64,000 nucleotides of DNA from Allobosea caraganae (GCF_003351345.1 NZ_QQTO01000027.1:1-64000); one strand, 5' to 3'; numbered from the stretch's first letter, positions 33,510-42,959 are shown. The notes: a model not told the origin generated them from the letters alone. Numbers and translations: made by a program.

Positions 33510-34225
33510 CACGCATTCTACTCGTCGTCCAAGACAAGGGTGGCGTCGGCAAGTCTTTGACGACGCGAGCGCTCGCCGAAGCCGTGCCGGAAGCACCCGT
33601 CATCGAGGTCGATGCGAGCCAGCGTCTGATCGAGCTGAAGGAGCGCGTCACCTTCTTTCCGATGCGCGCCGATCGTGCCGCGATCGATCTCTCGGGCGGT
33701 AAAGCGGCCCGAGCGGAGTTCGATGGCGTCATCACGGCGATGCAAAAGGCGACGACACCGACCATCATCGACGTCGGCGCCAATACCTCGGCCTCGCTCA
33801 TGAGCGTGCTGGGTTCTCTCTCGGCCGCCTTGACGTCGTTGAAGATCCAGCTCGGCGTCGTCGTCCTCGTTACGGCCGAACCCGGCGCTCTCGCCGAGGC
33901 GCCGCGATTGATGATGCTGGCAAAGCCGCTGACGGCGACACGGTTCCTGATCGAGAACCGACTCCACGGTGAAGTCGACGCCAAGTCGATCGCGAAGATC
34001 GCCGATGGCGCGACGGTCACGACCTTGGCCGAGCACGCGATGGAAGATCACGCCGTGGCCGTGCTGCAAGCCGGCGGCCTCGCATCGATTCCCAAGCTCG
34101 ATATCGCAAAGCTCATCGATCGGCACGGGGTCGCGCTCGGCAGCCGGGTCTACGCCGATCTGACGCGCTTGCGCGCCGATACGATGGAGGCCGTCCTGCC
34201 GGCCGCCAAATGGCTGGTGGGTTGA
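33506..34225 (+). CDS. ParA/MinD-type ATPase of the mobilisation operon (TraL-like)
   Basis: A 239-residue P-loop ATPase with a deviant Walker A, KGGVGKSLTT (11-20), the ParA/Soj type, then 'TIIDVGANTSASLMSVLG' as the Walker A'/switch region. It lacks an N-terminal HTH, so it resembles the small ParA-like proteins (TraL/StbB) encoded beside relaxases, which help position or stabilise transferring DNA. It overlaps the preceding gene by four bases and is followed by another gene after four bases, so it is clearly in the operon. Confidence 0.85.
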   Translation: MTRILLVVQDKGGVGKSLTTRALAEAVPEAPVIEVDASQRLIELKERVTFFPMRADRAAIDLSGGKAARAEFDGVITAMQKATTPTIIDVGANTSASLMSVLGSLSAALTSLKIQLGVVVLVTAEPGALAEAPRLMMLAKPLTATRFLIENRLHGEVDAKSIAKIADGATVTTLAEHAMEDHAVAVLQAGGLASIPKLDIAKLIDRHGVALGSRVYADLTRLRADTMEAVLPAAKWLVG

Positions 34226-34229
34226 GCCT

Positions 34230-34787
34230 ATGAGCAACTATGAGCACGGGAACGGTCCAGGCGGACGGGTCGCATCAGCGAGGGCAGATGCAGACGCCGC
34301 GAAACGACGGCTGGAGCAGGCAAGCCGGTCGCGATTGGAAGAGCTGATGCGTCTCAGCCCTCAGGCACGGTTGGCCCACATCAACGACGTCGACCTCGTG
34401 GCAGCCGATCGGGCAACCTTGCGTCGGTCGGTCCAGGTACAGCTCCCGATCAGGAGACTACGTTGGCGCTGGCGTCGGTCGTGGCTGGCGCGGCGATCCT
34501 GGCTGGATGATCTCAGCCAGGCGACGTTCGCAACAGGTATCGCCTGCGCGGCCTTGTCGATCCTGTTCGTCACTGCCGGATGGCAGGCAACCGCGACCGC
34601 CTACATCCACTCCGAGACCGAGGAGATACCGTTCCGGATGCCGGAAGGTGGTCTCTTACGAATGAAAATTCCAGCGGGGACCAAGTTCGGCATCAAGCAG
34701 CGCAACGGTATCGCGACTGAGAGGCTATGGATCCCTGGCCGCGGCTATGCCTGGACGCAGCTCTACGCCCGTAGCTACTGGCGATAG
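34230..34787 (+). CDS. single-pass membrane protein of the mobilisation operon
   Basis: A 185-residue protein with a basic cytoplasmic N-terminal half ('LRRSVQVQLPIRRLRWRWRR'), one membrane helix ('ATFATGIACAALSILFVTAG') and an exported C-terminal domain of about 65 residues ('EIPFRMPEGGLLRMKIPAGT', then TERLWIPGRGYAWTQLYAR). Family unknown. The topology and position, between a ParA-like ATPase and the relaxase, would fit a membrane anchor for the relaxosome; this is inference. Confidence 0.65.
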   Translation: MSNYEHGNGPGGRVASARADADAAKRRLEQASRSRLEELMRLSPQARLAHINDVDLVAADRATLRRSVQVQLPIRRLRWRWRRSWLARRSWLDDLSQATFATGIACAALSILFVTAGWQATATAYIHSETEEIPFRMPEGGLLRMKIPAGTKFGIKQRNGIATERLWIPGRGYAWTQLYARSYWR

Positions 34788-34984
34788 GGGCTGCAAAGGG
34801 CAACACGGGGCTGCAAGAGGCAACCCTAGGGCAGGAAGAAGGCAGCAGATTGTAGGGTATCACACCACACGCACTGAGAGTGCTTCTCGGTGACCAGCCG
34901 CCCGATTGCCGCCCAAGGCGGCTTGTATTCGCCCCCGGCGGCCTCAGGTCCGTCGCAGGGGCCTTGTCTCAGGATTCGCCCATC
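34788..34984. other. intergenic gap, possible oriT region
   Basis: The only gap of note in the mobilisation block. It starts with tandem words ('GGGGCTGCAAAGGGCAACAC', 'GGGGCTGCAAGAGGCAACCC') at about 34789 and 34807, a near-direct repeat. No nick consensus is recognised. It is a candidate oriT by position only. Confidence 0.3.
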
Positions 34985-35272
34985 ATGGCCAGCACGCCCG
35001 CCCCCGTCTCCCTCACGATCATCCTGCCGGCGGACGTTGCCACTGCACTGCGAAAGGCCGCCACTGAGCGCGGCTGGACGCTAGAAAGTTTGGCAGCCGA
35101 CTGCATCGCCCAGCAGATCGAGACCGCGATCCGTCACCGCGTCGTGCTGGAGCGGATCGAACAGGTCGACGGGGCCCTGATCGAAATGGCGACAGCTCTG
35201 GGAGCGATCGAGGCGGCCGGTGGCGAGGGCATCGATCTGAGCGCGTTCTGCCGCTACAGGAAAGGCGCCTGA
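34985..35272 (+). CDS. small accessory protein upstream of the relaxase
   Basis: A 95-residue protein from ATG 34985. The pattern 'PVSLTIILPADVATALRKAA' followed by 'RGWTLESLAADCIAQQIE' fits a ribbon-helix-helix fold, with the first strand then two helices, as in TraD/MobC-type relaxosome proteins that bind oriT. The stop shares one base with the relaxase ATG (TGATG), so translation is coupled. The origin of transfer is often next to such genes; the 200-bp gap at 34788-34984 is a candidate. Confidence 0.65.
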   Translation: MASTPAPVSLTIILPADVATALRKAATERGWTLESLAADCIAQQIETAIRHRVVLERIEQVDGALIEMATALGAIEAAGGEGIDLSAFCRYRKGA

Positions 35273-38154
35273 TGCTCTCGCCGCATCGTCTCGGCGCAGG
35301 GGCGCAGGCTGCCGCGTATTACACCTCCGACAGCAAGCGCGAGGCCAGACCCGATCGCCGGGACGACTACTATGCCCGCGACGGCGGCGGCGTGTGGTGG
35401 ACGACGTCCGGGACCGTCGTTCGCCACGATGCGCCGATCGACAACGCGTCGTTCCGTGATCTCTGTGCCGGAGTCGATCCGCGCACCGGCCAGCCGCTCG
35501 TGCGCGGTGCAGGCCCGACCCATTGGGCGGGCGTGGATCTGACGATGACGCCTGGGAAAAGCGTATCGGTGCTATGGATGGCGGGCACCGCCGAGCAGCG
35601 CGCGTTGATCGAGGCGGCCCATCGTCAGGCGATCGACGAGGCGCTTGGATTCATCGTGAGCGAGGGGCTGATCGAGGTCCGCAGCGGTGCCGGCGGCAGC
35701 CAGCGCCATGCCCCGACCGATCTGATCGTCGCCAGATACGATCACTACACGACGCGCGAAGGCGACCCCAATCTACACACCCACGCCGTGGTTTTGAACG
35801 TCGCCGGGTCTCCGCTTCCGACGCGATCGGGACGATATCGGTTCGACCATCTCACAATCGAGACCACGAAACTGTTCAGCTGGCAGCTTGTCGCAGGCGC
35901 TGCTTACAGGGCGGCGTTGTCCCGCGAACTGTCAACGACCTTTGGGTTTGCGTATCGGGAGGCGGGTCGTGGACAATGGGAGATCGCAGGCATAGCCTCC
36001 GAGGTGCTTGCCGCGTTTTCGAAACGGTCCGCGCAGATCGAGGCGTACGCTGGCCCCGATGCCAGCGGCGCGCAAAAGGAGATCGCCGCACTCGCCACTC
36101 GCAGAGGGAAAGATTTGGTTCCGACCGGCGAGGAGCTCGAGGCGCGCTGGCAGGACGAACTTGCCGCGCTTGCCGCCGATCCCTGGGCGCAGGCTCTGGA
36201 CCGGGCGCGCGATCGCACGCAGGCGCATGATCTCGACCACGATGCCGAGCGGCCGTTCGATCCGCCTGACGTCAAGGGGGACGGCCCTGTTGCCAGAGCT
36301 GCGTCGATTCTGTTTCGGCATGAGAGCGTCATCGACCGCAAAGCGCTGCTCCAGACCAGCCTTGAACTGGCATCGCTCGACGGTCAGGCGTTTGAAACCG
36401 TCGAAGCCGAACTTGCAGCATTGGAGCGTGAAGGCGCCATGATCGCGCTGAGTGGCGATGAGCCATCGGCGCGTTGGACGACGCCTGGGATCGCAGCGGC
36501 TGAGGCAGCCATGCTTCGTGCCGCCCATCGGCTCAACGAACGCGACTGGCTTACGGCAGAGGCGATGGACCGCGCCCTGGCGCGTGCGCCTCATCTATCT
36601 GAGCAGCAGCGGGAGGCCGCGCGACACGTTCTCGGCCGCGATGGTGTGACGATCGTTGAAGCCGGTGCCGGCACGGGCAAGACCACGACGGCACGGGCGA
36701 TCGTCGATGCCGCAAGGGAATCGGGCATGACCGTGGTCGGACTGGCGCCGGCATGGATCGCTGTCGATGAACTCGGGGCCTCGACCGGGATCGAGGCGCA
36801 GGCGATCGCGCGTTGGCGCCACGACCATGATGGCGGAAAAGCAAAGCCACTAGATGCATCGACGCTCATCATCGTCGACGAAGCCGGAATGGTCGGGACC
36901 CGCGATATGGAAGCCGTGCTGACGGCTGCGCAGCATTCCGGCGCAAAGGTCCTGCTGCTCGGCGACCGTCGCCAGCTCGCATCCGTGTCGGGGGCAAGCG
37001 CGCTGCGGGTGGTCGCGGACGTCGTCGAACGCTCTGCGGTCATGCACGAGGTTCGGCGCCAGGAGGTCGATTGGCAGCGCGCGGCAACTGTCGTCATGGC
37101 GCAAGGCGACTCCGAGGCGGGCTTGCGCGCCTATGCCATGAACGATCGCATCGAGCTGGTGTCGGGGGCGGAGGCCGCCCAGGATCGCGTCATCGCGCTG
37201 TGGCAGGAGCAGCGCTCAGAGCATGGTGACGACGTGCTCATCGTCACCAGTCGCAACGCCGATGCAGCGTCGCTCAACCAAAAAGCCCGCCAGATCCTGC
37301 GGGAAGAGAACAAGCTTGGTCCGGACCTGATCGAGCTGCGCGCGCTCGATCGATCTGATAAAATTGTGCCGCTGCCCTTGGCCGTCGGTGACCGTCTTCG
37401 CTTCGGGGAGACCCTGGTCCACCACGGCATTCGCAACGGCCATCAGGCCATCGTCGAAGCGATCGGTCGGGACGCATCCGGTCAGACGCTGCTGACGCTT
37501 GCGCATCAAGACGGGAGCCGGCTCGAGGTCGCCTGGGGTTCGCTCTCGCGCGAGCCGCGCTTTGGGCGCAAACCCGCGCCGCCCAAGATCGTGCATGCTC
37601 TCGCTGGTACCGCCTATGCCGCTCAGGGAAGAACCGCGCCAGCCGCGGTTCTTTATGTGGCACGTTCGACGGACGCGCGGGAAGTTTACGTCGGACTCAG
37701 CCGCCATCGCCACGACGCGCGGGTCGTGGTCGAGAAGGATCGTCTGGATGCGATGTGCCGGCAGCGTCAGGCCGATCCGCGTCTCCCGGCAACCGCGACA
37801 GCGATCCTGGAAAAGCTCTTTGGCGAGGCGGCGAGATATCGCGAAAAATCCAACGTCGTCGATTATGTCGAGGATCAACGCGGCTTCATCCGGGACGGTG
37901 TGATCCGGCAAGCTGCGGAGCGCTCGGGCATTGGCGCAGACTATGCTCGAAAGGCAGTGCGCTTGCTCCGCGAGGCAATGTCTCGATTGCGTCTTGATCG
38001 TCTGTCGCTGACGTGGCCGATCCTCGCTCTGCAGTCCATGGTGAGCCGTGAAGCGGTTCGGGCGAAGGCGGACGATCTGGTTGCGAGGGTTGGAATGCAT
38101 TTGGGGCGGGGGGGCGGCTCAGGGAGAATTCACGAGCAGGGAATCAAGAGGTAG
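35272..38154 (+). CDS. traA: MobF relaxase-helicase (TraA/TrwC type)
   Basis: A 960-residue two-part conjugative relaxase. The TrwC relaxase domain (about residues 1-300) shows the N-terminal tyrosines Y16/Y17 in AAAYYTSD, the Asp of VDLTMTPGKSVSVLW (D89) and the three-His metal site H158, H169, H171 in LHTHAVVLN. The RecD2-like helicase half has Walker A EAGAGTGKTTT (463-473), Walker B LIIVDEAGMVGTRDM, GDRRQLASVSG, and the C-terminal motif TAYAAQGRTAPAAVLYVARS with VGLSRHRHDA. It nicks at oriT, remains bound to the 5' end and unwinds DNA during transfer. It is the last gene of the transfer block. Confidence 0.93.
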   Translation: MLSPHRLGAGAQAAAYYTSDSKREARPDRRDDYYARDGGGVWWTTSGTVVRHDAPIDNASFRDLCAGVDPRTGQPLVRGAGPTHWAGVDLTMTPGKSVSVLWMAGTAEQRALIEAAHRQAIDEALGFIVSEGLIEVRSGAGGSQRHAPTDLIVARYDHYTTREGDPNLHTHAVVLNVAGSPLPTRSGRYRFDHLTIETTKLFSWQLVAGAAYRAALSRELSTTFGFAYREAGRGQWEIAGIASEVLAAFSKRSAQIEAYAGPDASGAQKEIAALATRRGKDLVPTGEELEARWQDELAALAADPWAQALDRARDRTQAHDLDHDAERPFDPPDVKGDGPVARAASILFRHESVIDRKALLQTSLELASLDGQAFETVEAELAALEREGAMIALSGDEPSARWTTPGIAAAEAAMLRAAHRLNERDWLTAEAMDRALARAPHLSEQQREAARHVLGRDGVTIVEAGAGTGKTTTARAIVDAARESGMTVVGLAPAWIAVDELGASTGIEAQAIARWRHDHDGGKAKPLDASTLIIVDEAGMVGTRDMEAVLTAAQHSGAKVLLLGDRRQLASVSGASALRVVADVVERSAVMHEVRRQEVDWQRAATVVMAQGDSEAGLRAYAMNDRIELVSGAEAAQDRVIALWQEQRSEHGDDVLIVTSRNADAASLNQKARQILREENKLGPDLIELRALDRSDKIVPLPLAVGDRLRFGETLVHHGIRNGHQAIVEAIGRDASGQTLLTLAHQDGSRLEVAWGSLSREPRFGRKPAPPKIVHALAGTAYAAQGRTAPAAVLYVARSTDAREVYVGLSRHRHDARVVVEKDRLDAMCRQRQADPRLPATATAILEKLFGEAARYREKSNVVDYVEDQRGFIRDGVIRQAAERSGIGADYARKAVRLLREAMSRLRLDRLSLTWPILALQSMVSREAVRAKADDLVARVGMHLGRGGGSGRIHEQGIKR

Positions 38155-38236
38155 AAATGCAGATATCGACGAATCCAGCCACTGATTTGGAAGGTCTCAT
38201 AGGCCATCGGATCGACAGCCCCGACCTTCGGCGTCG

Positions 38237-38919
38237 TCATGAAGCCCTCGGCCACGACATTGGCCAGATTTCCAGCCAACCTCGATTGACCATCTCTAAA
38301 GCCACATAGAGGACAACTGCTAGACCAATGTAGGCAATCCAGCGGTGCTTCTGCAGTAGATTTGCGATGAAGCTCGCGGCGATCCCCATCAGCGCAATTG
38401 ACAATCCAAGGCCGAGGACCAACACGAGGGGGTGGTCTCGTGCGGCCCCTGCCACGGCTAAAACGTTATCAAGCGAGATCGACACGTCGGCGACAACGAT
38501 CTGCCAAGCAGCTTGGCCGAAGGTTTTGTGCGGGGCCCGTTCAGCGATCCGCCCACTTGGGTCGATTTCGCGGCTTTCCAGGACCGCTTCAGGCTTCACG
38601 TCGTTCGCCGTATACCAACCCGCAGTTCCCGCCACATTTTCCAGCACACCCAAAGCAAAAGAATACCGCCGGCAAATAGGAGGCCCACGATTTCTAGGAG
38701 CTGGGTGGTGAGACCCGCGAAGGTGATGCGAAGGATTGTGGCCGCGATGATCCCCACTAGGATGGCCTTGTTGCGTTGCTCCTTGGGTAAGCCCGCCGCT
38801 GACAGCGCGATCACGACAGCGTTGTCGCCGGCCAGCACCAGGTCAATCATAATCACCTGGAGGAAGGCCGACAGGGCCCCGCTAGCTAATAGCTCGCTCA
38901 TTCCAAATCCCGAGTTCAT
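38237..38919 (-). pseudogene. TerC/YjbE-type membrane protein with a frameshift
   Basis: Two overlapping minus-strand frames together make one TerC-family protein. The first (from about 38919) has 'SAFLQVIMIDLVLAGDNAVV' and AATILRITFAGLTTQLLEIVGL. The second (to 38237) has 'IVVADVSISLDNVLAVAGAA' and WIAYIGLAVVLYVALEMV. Each carries one of the two conserved GDNA/LDNV motifs with the membrane Asp. The frame changes once at about 38590-38650, near WKMWRELR / EAVLESREID. A one-base indel is implied, either a true mutation or a sequence error. If intact, the protein would be a manganese or metal exporter. Confidence 0.75.
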
Positions 38920-39022
38920 CGAGTCAGCTGGACAGGTGCCGTTGATCGGGACTCCCGCGCGTGAACGAACCAACACGGTCTTTCTCACGCGAGATGCGTT
39001 CCAAGGCATGAGCACTGAGCTG

Positions 39023-39523
39023 CTATTGTACGGGCATCACCCGACGCCAGAATTCATCAAAAGCGATGCTGTCGAAAAATGCATGCGCACGAGTGATGCG
39101 GCCATCCCTAACCTCGAGGAACCAAGCGTAGGTATTGGCATAGGGCTTTCCGTCGCGCGCCGTGCCGCTCGCATCGAAAAGAGCAACTACGGTGTCGCCA
39201 TCCGCGTACAGTTGTCTGACCGTAGGCGACAGCGGCGTGGACATTCGAGCATTGAACGGCCTGATCACCTCACCGAGGAACGCCTCGCGACTGAGATAGG
39301 TACGTGCGGCTAATGAATTGCCGGTGATTGTCCAGCTGACGTCATCGGCTAAGAGGCCATACGGCCCCCCGGTACCGTTACGCCAAGCTTCGAAGCTTTG
39401 CGCGATAAGGGCTTTGTTCCGATCTTCAACACTGGCCTGAGCGTACGTCTGGCGTGGGGTCGTCAGTCCGCCCCCTATAATAGCGATCGCCACAAGGCCA
39501 ATTGCCGTCTTGCGAGCTAGCAT
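39023..39523 (-). CDS. exported SnoaL-like (NTF2-fold) protein
   Basis: A 166-residue protein. ATG 39523 is chosen for GGAGG six bases upstream. A signal peptide ('MLARKTAIGLVAIAIIGGGL') is cleaved near TYAQA. The mature domain is SnoaL-like: 'IAQSFEAWRNGTGGPYGLLA', DVSWTITGNSLAARTYLSREAF, and the final strands GDTVVALFDASGTARDG and FLEVRDGRITRAHAFFDSIAF. These cone-shaped folds bind small hydrophobic molecules or act as isomerases. It lies ahead of the GlcG-like and SDR genes on the same strand, suggesting a shared detoxification or catabolic role; the substrate is unknown. Confidence 0.8.
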   Translation of the reverse strand: MLARKTAIGLVAIAIIGGGLTTPRQTYAQASVEDRNKALIAQSFEAWRNGTGGPYGLLADDVSWTITGNSLAARTYLSREAFLGEVIRPFNARMSTPLSPTVRQLYADGDTVVALFDASGTARDGKPYANTYAWFLEVRDGRITRAHAFFDSIAFDEFWRRVMPVQ

Positions 39524-39571
39524 GACGTCCTCCATCAATTTTCAGGTTTGAGAACTCCGCAAAGGAGAGGA

Positions 39572-39979
39572 TCAGATCGAGGAGGCAGCAGCGGCCGCCG
39601 CCTGCGCCACCTGTAGATCTTGCGAAACGGCGCCGCCGGACACGCCGACCGCGCCGAGAAAGGTGCCATCGGGCGCATGAAACGGAATCCCTCCCGCAAA
39701 TACGACCAACCCCCCGTTCGTCTGATCCAGTCCCGGCGAGGTACCGCCTGGTTTGCAAAACTCGCCGACGGCCTCAGTAGCCATGCCGAATAGTGCAGCT
39801 GTTCGCGCTTTGCCCAAGGCAATGTCAATCGATCCGAGCAACGAACCGTCCATTCGGACAAAGGCCTTGAGATGTGCCGCATTATCCAAGACCGCTACGT
39901 TCATAGGCACGCCGATTTGCCGTGCTACTCGGCATGCTGCGTCCAGGGCCGCGTCCACATGTTGTTGGCTGATTGTCAT
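39572..39979 (-). CDS. GlcG/HbpS-family protein
   Basis: A 135-residue GlcG/HbpS-type protein from ATG 39979 (AGGA upstream). Signature stretches are 'AALDAACRVARQIGVPMNVA', DNAAHLKAFVRMDGSLLGSIDIALGKARTA, GGIPFHAPDGTFLGAVGVSGG and the C-terminal AAAAA helix. There is no signal peptide. Members bind haem, corrinoid or small metabolites and often accompany dehydrogenases. It lies between SnoaL and SDR genes, all on the minus strand, with 49-70 bp spacing. Confidence 0.85.
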   Translation of the reverse strand: MTISQQHVDAALDAACRVARQIGVPMNVAVLDNAAHLKAFVRMDGSLLGSIDIALGKARTAALFGMATEAVGEFCKPGGTSPGLDQTNGGLVVFAGGIPFHAPDGTFLGAVGVSGGAVSQDLQVAQAAAAAASSI

Positions 39980-40049
39980 GATCTGAATTCCTACAAGAGG
40001 GAGAGATCGCGGCACGCACATCCCTGTGAGCCGCGACCTGCTTGTCCGA

Positions 40050-40856
40050 TTAGATCTGATTGTCCCACGCCGCGACCTGATGCTTTTTGAGCATGTCCTC
40101 GATCGCCTTGGGGCAGACGTTCCGGAACTTGCCGGTGTCCGCTGGGATGACTTCGATCATGCGATCGATCATCTCTTTCGGGTCCATCTTGCCCTCAGGC
40201 GTCGCGAAGAAATCGTCGAAGCCCTTCCGCAGATCGGCACGCTTGGTGAAATGTTTACAGTCATCGAGCCAACGGAAGGGATTGTCCGCCATCGTCTCGT
40301 TGTAGCCGGTGTAGTAGGCTCCCGGATTGATGGTCTGGATCTTGATCCCGTAGGCGCTCAACTCCTGTTGGAGCGCTTCGGCAATCGCTTCCAACGCATG
40401 CTTGGTCGACACATAGGTGCCCCAGTTGGCCGGGGTGAACAGGCCGCCCATCGACGAGGTGAAGACTACCTTACCCTTCTTGCCTTCGCGCACCCAGCGC
40501 TGAACAATACCCTGGGTCAGGGTTAGTGGCAGGAAGACGTTGATTTCGTAGTTTTTTCGCACGAGTTCGAGCGGAATTTCCCAAACCGGCCCGGCCTCGC
40601 CCATGCCCGCATTGTTCCAGAGAACGTCGAAATCCCAACCCTGCGCCTGCTTGATATCATAGGGGTCCATCAGATCGAGGCGCTCGACTCGGAGATTTTG
40701 CAAGCCGAGTGCAGCTGCTTCTTCGCGGAGCGGCGTGACCTGAGAAGAAACTTGCGCGGTGGCGATGATGCTGTGGCCATTTTTGGCCATTCCAAGAGCG
40801 GCGGCCTTGCCGAAGCCAGAGCCCGCGCCAGTGACGAGGATGGTTTTCTTGGTCAT
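40050..40856 (-). CDS. short-chain dehydrogenase/reductase
   Basis: A 268-residue classical SDR. The cofactor motif is TGAGSGFGKA (residues 9-18), followed by NNAG, the catalytic Ser in SSMGG and the YVSTK pair. 'INPGAYYTGYNE' is in the substrate loop. The residue pattern after the Gly-rich loop does not clearly decide NAD or NADP. AGGGAAG precedes ATG 40856. It is the first gene of a three-gene minus-strand set divergent from the aldehyde oxidoreductase genes, so alcohol/aldehyde chemistry shared with them is plausible. Confidence 0.9.
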   Translation of the reverse strand: MTKKTILVTGAGSGFGKAAALGMAKNGHSIIATAQVSSQVTPLREEAAALGLQNLRVERLDLMDPYDIKQAQGWDFDVLWNNAGMGEAGPVWEIPLELVRKNYEINVFLPLTLTQGIVQRWVREGKKGKVVFTSSMGGLFTPANWGTYVSTKHALEAIAEALQQELSAYGIKIQTINPGAYYTGYNETMADNPFRWLDDCKHFTKRADLRKGFDDFFATPEGKMDPKEMIDRMIEVIPADTGKFRNVCPKAIEDMLKKHQVAAWDNQI

Positions 40857-41340
40857 TTCGACTTCCCTGTGTTCGTCGTCGCGTTTGCACGCAAAAGGCG
40901 GTGCGGGAGCCGAGCCGGCTCGCGCTTGGGATATTTTTTGGCGCGGAGTATCGCTCGGACAGCCCAGTTATGAGCTCTCCCGGCCCGTCAGAGCCAGTTC
41001 AATGACGTAAAGAAACGTTCATTTTCGTCGTGACGTAAGTGGCGTGACGGCTTCTGAGCATGCAGATCAGCGGTGTCCACGATCGGGGCACAAGACCGTC
41101 GCTATTTTCCTCCACATGATCGCAAAGGCGCAAAAAATCTTGGATCCCTTGTCGTGTAGCGGCGCGTGCGCTTAACAAAACCGAACAAAATAGAACCTCT
41201 TTAAACTTGGGTGGCATGGCGCTGCACGCGATGATCCCTGTGATTGTTGCGAAGCCGGGTCAGGAAGGACTGCGCCGCGAGAGGCTGCCACCGTCCAAGC
41301 CTGCGATGCAATTCGACCCTGGTAATTGCGGAGGTTCAGC
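40857..41340. promoter_or_regulatory. divergent promoter region with repeated TGACGTAA
   Basis: The 484-bp region between the SDR gene (minus) and the paoABC-like genes (plus) holds two exact TGACGTAA octamers at 41003-41010 and 41031-41038, 28 bp apart. They may be regulator sites. No gene is supported here; GGAGG at about 41329 serves the first pao-like gene. Confidence 0.4.
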
Positions 41341-41979
41341 ATGTCTGATGACAAGTACTGGGACGATGCGCGTGGCGACGTTGACATCGCGTCAACACGA
41401 GCGCTGTCGCGTCGATCCGTTCTCCAACTCGCGGGCGCCGTCACCGCCTCGACCACGATCCCGGAAGCGTTTGCGAACACGACGCCGGCTGCCGCTCCCA
41501 CACCGGCTGCAGCCATTGCCGCAAAAGTCAGCTTCAGCGTCAACGGCGTTCGTCACAGTTTGGAGCTCGATCCGCGCCAGTCGCTGCTCGACGTGATGCG
41601 CGAGCGTCTTGAACTCACTGGCACCAAGAAGGGCTGTAATCAGGGCGCCTGCGGCGCCTGCACGATTCTCGTCAATGGGAAGCGGATTGTGTCCTGTCTC
41701 ACCTTGGCCGCCATGCATAGCGGCGCGGAGATCACGACGATCGAGGGCCTCGCTTCGAATGGTGATCTGCATCCAGTCCAGGAAGCCTTCATCAAGCACG
41801 AGGGCTTCCAGTGCGGCTATTGCACGCCGGGTCAGATTATCTCAGCCGTCGGCTGCATTGCTGAGGGCCACGCCGGGTCGGCCGAAGAAATTCAGTTTTG
41901 GATGAGCGGCAATATCTGTCGATGCGGGGCCTATCCGGGCATCTGCGCGGCTGTTGCTGACGCCGCGGGGAGGAACTGA
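41341..41979 (+). CDS. paoA: aldehyde oxidoreductase iron-sulfur subunit (PaoA-like, Tat-exported)
   Basis: A 212-residue [2Fe-2S] subunit of a xanthine-oxidase-family enzyme. ATG 41341 follows GGAGG. The N-terminus has a twin-Arg signal (ALSRRSVLQLAGAV, R24-R25), so the folded heterotrimer would be exported to the periplasm by Tat. Plant-type ferredoxin cluster ligands are in KGCNQGACGACTILVNGKRI plus a Cys in VSC. The second cluster is bound by GYC and CRCGAYPG. It is the first of a three-gene operon; the next gene starts two bases after its stop. Confidence 0.9.
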   Translation: MSDDKYWDDARGDVDIASTRALSRRSVLQLAGAVTASTTIPEAFANTTPAAAPTPAAAIAAKVSFSVNGVRHSLELDPRQSLLDVMRERLELTGTKKGCNQGACGACTILVNGKRIVSCLTLAAMHSGAEITTIEGLASNGDLHPVQEAFIKHEGFQCGYCTPGQIISAVGCIAEGHAGSAEEIQFWMSGNICRCGAYPGICAAVADAAGRN

Positions 41980-41981
41980 TC

Positions 41982-42959
41982 ATGATTCCTTTCACGATCA
42001 CTCAAGCCCCTTCTACACATGAGGCGATCCAGGCTGCGGCAGCGGGCGGGCGTTACATCGCCGGCGGCACGACCCTCATCGACCTGATGCGTGAGGAAGT
42101 GGAACGGCCGGATCGCCTCATCGACATCAACGCTCTACCGCTGAAGCATATCCGCGCCGAGGGCCCGGATCTGATCATAGGGGCGTTGGCCCGTATGTCA
42201 GAAGTGGCAGTCCATCCCGACACCCGTCGTCTTCATCCAGTGATTGGCGAGGCTCTCATCGAAGGCGCGTCGCCACAGCTGCGGAACATGGCCTCAATGG
42301 GCGGCAACCTGCTTCAGCGGGTCCGTTGCCCGTATTTTCGGATGCTTGACGCGCCATGCAACAAGCGCATTCCTGGCTCCGGCTGTTCAGCGATCGACGG
42401 CCTCAATATCGGCCATGCGATCCTCGGCACGAGCGATCAGTGCGCGGCTACCCATCCGTCTGATGTGGCGGTCGCACTTGTTGCGCTTGAGGCAACGATG
42501 CGGGTCCAAGGCCCCCAGGGCGAGCGAACCTTCCCGGTCGAGGAGCTTTATCGCCTGCCAGGCGACACACCGCATCTCGAACATACGCTGTTACCCGGGG
42601 AACTCATCGTCGAGATACGCGTCCCCGGCCTCTCCTACAGTCGAAGGGCCCGTTACCTGAAGGTCCGGGACCGCGCCTCCTACGAATTCGCGTTGATCGC
42701 AGCGGCAGCCGTCATAGATCTCGATGGCGGGGTCATCCGCGAGGCGCGTCTTGCCGTCGGCGGGGCGGGCACACGGCCCTGGCGCCTCCGGGCAGTCGAA
42801 CAAGCCCTGAAGGGCAAGCGTCTGGAGCGCGCCACCCTCGAGGCAGCTGCGCGAACCGCTGTGGAGGGCGCGCGTCCGCTGTCGGGAAATCAATACAAGG
42901 TCGAGCTCCTACCTCGCACCATCGTCCGGGCTCTTGAATTGGCGGGAGAGATCGCATGA
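41982..42959 (+). CDS. paoB: aldehyde oxidoreductase FAD subunit with [4Fe-4S] insert (PaoB-like)
   Basis: A 325-residue FAD-binding subunit. The FAD site includes 'RYIAGGTTLIDLMREEVE' and ASMGGNLLQ. The insertion CPYFRMLDAPCNKR, GSGCSAIDG and SDQCAATHPSD supplies four Cys, the [4Fe-4S] cluster that sets PaoB-type subunits apart from CO dehydrogenase-type ones. It passes electrons between the iron-sulfur and FAD centres. Its stop overlaps the next start by four bases (ATGA). Confidence 0.92.
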   Translation: MIPFTITQAPSTHEAIQAAAAGGRYIAGGTTLIDLMREEVERPDRLIDINALPLKHIRAEGPDLIIGALARMSEVAVHPDTRRLHPVIGEALIEGASPQLRNMASMGGNLLQRVRCPYFRMLDAPCNKRIPGSGCSAIDGLNIGHAILGTSDQCAATHPSDVAVALVALEATMRVQGPQGERTFPVEELYRLPGDTPHLEHTLLPGELIVEIRVPGLSYSRRARYLKVRDRASYEFALIAAAAVIDLDGGVIREARLAVGGAGTRPWRLRAVEQALKGKRLERATLEAAARTAVEGARPLSGNQYKVELLPRTIVRALELAGEIA

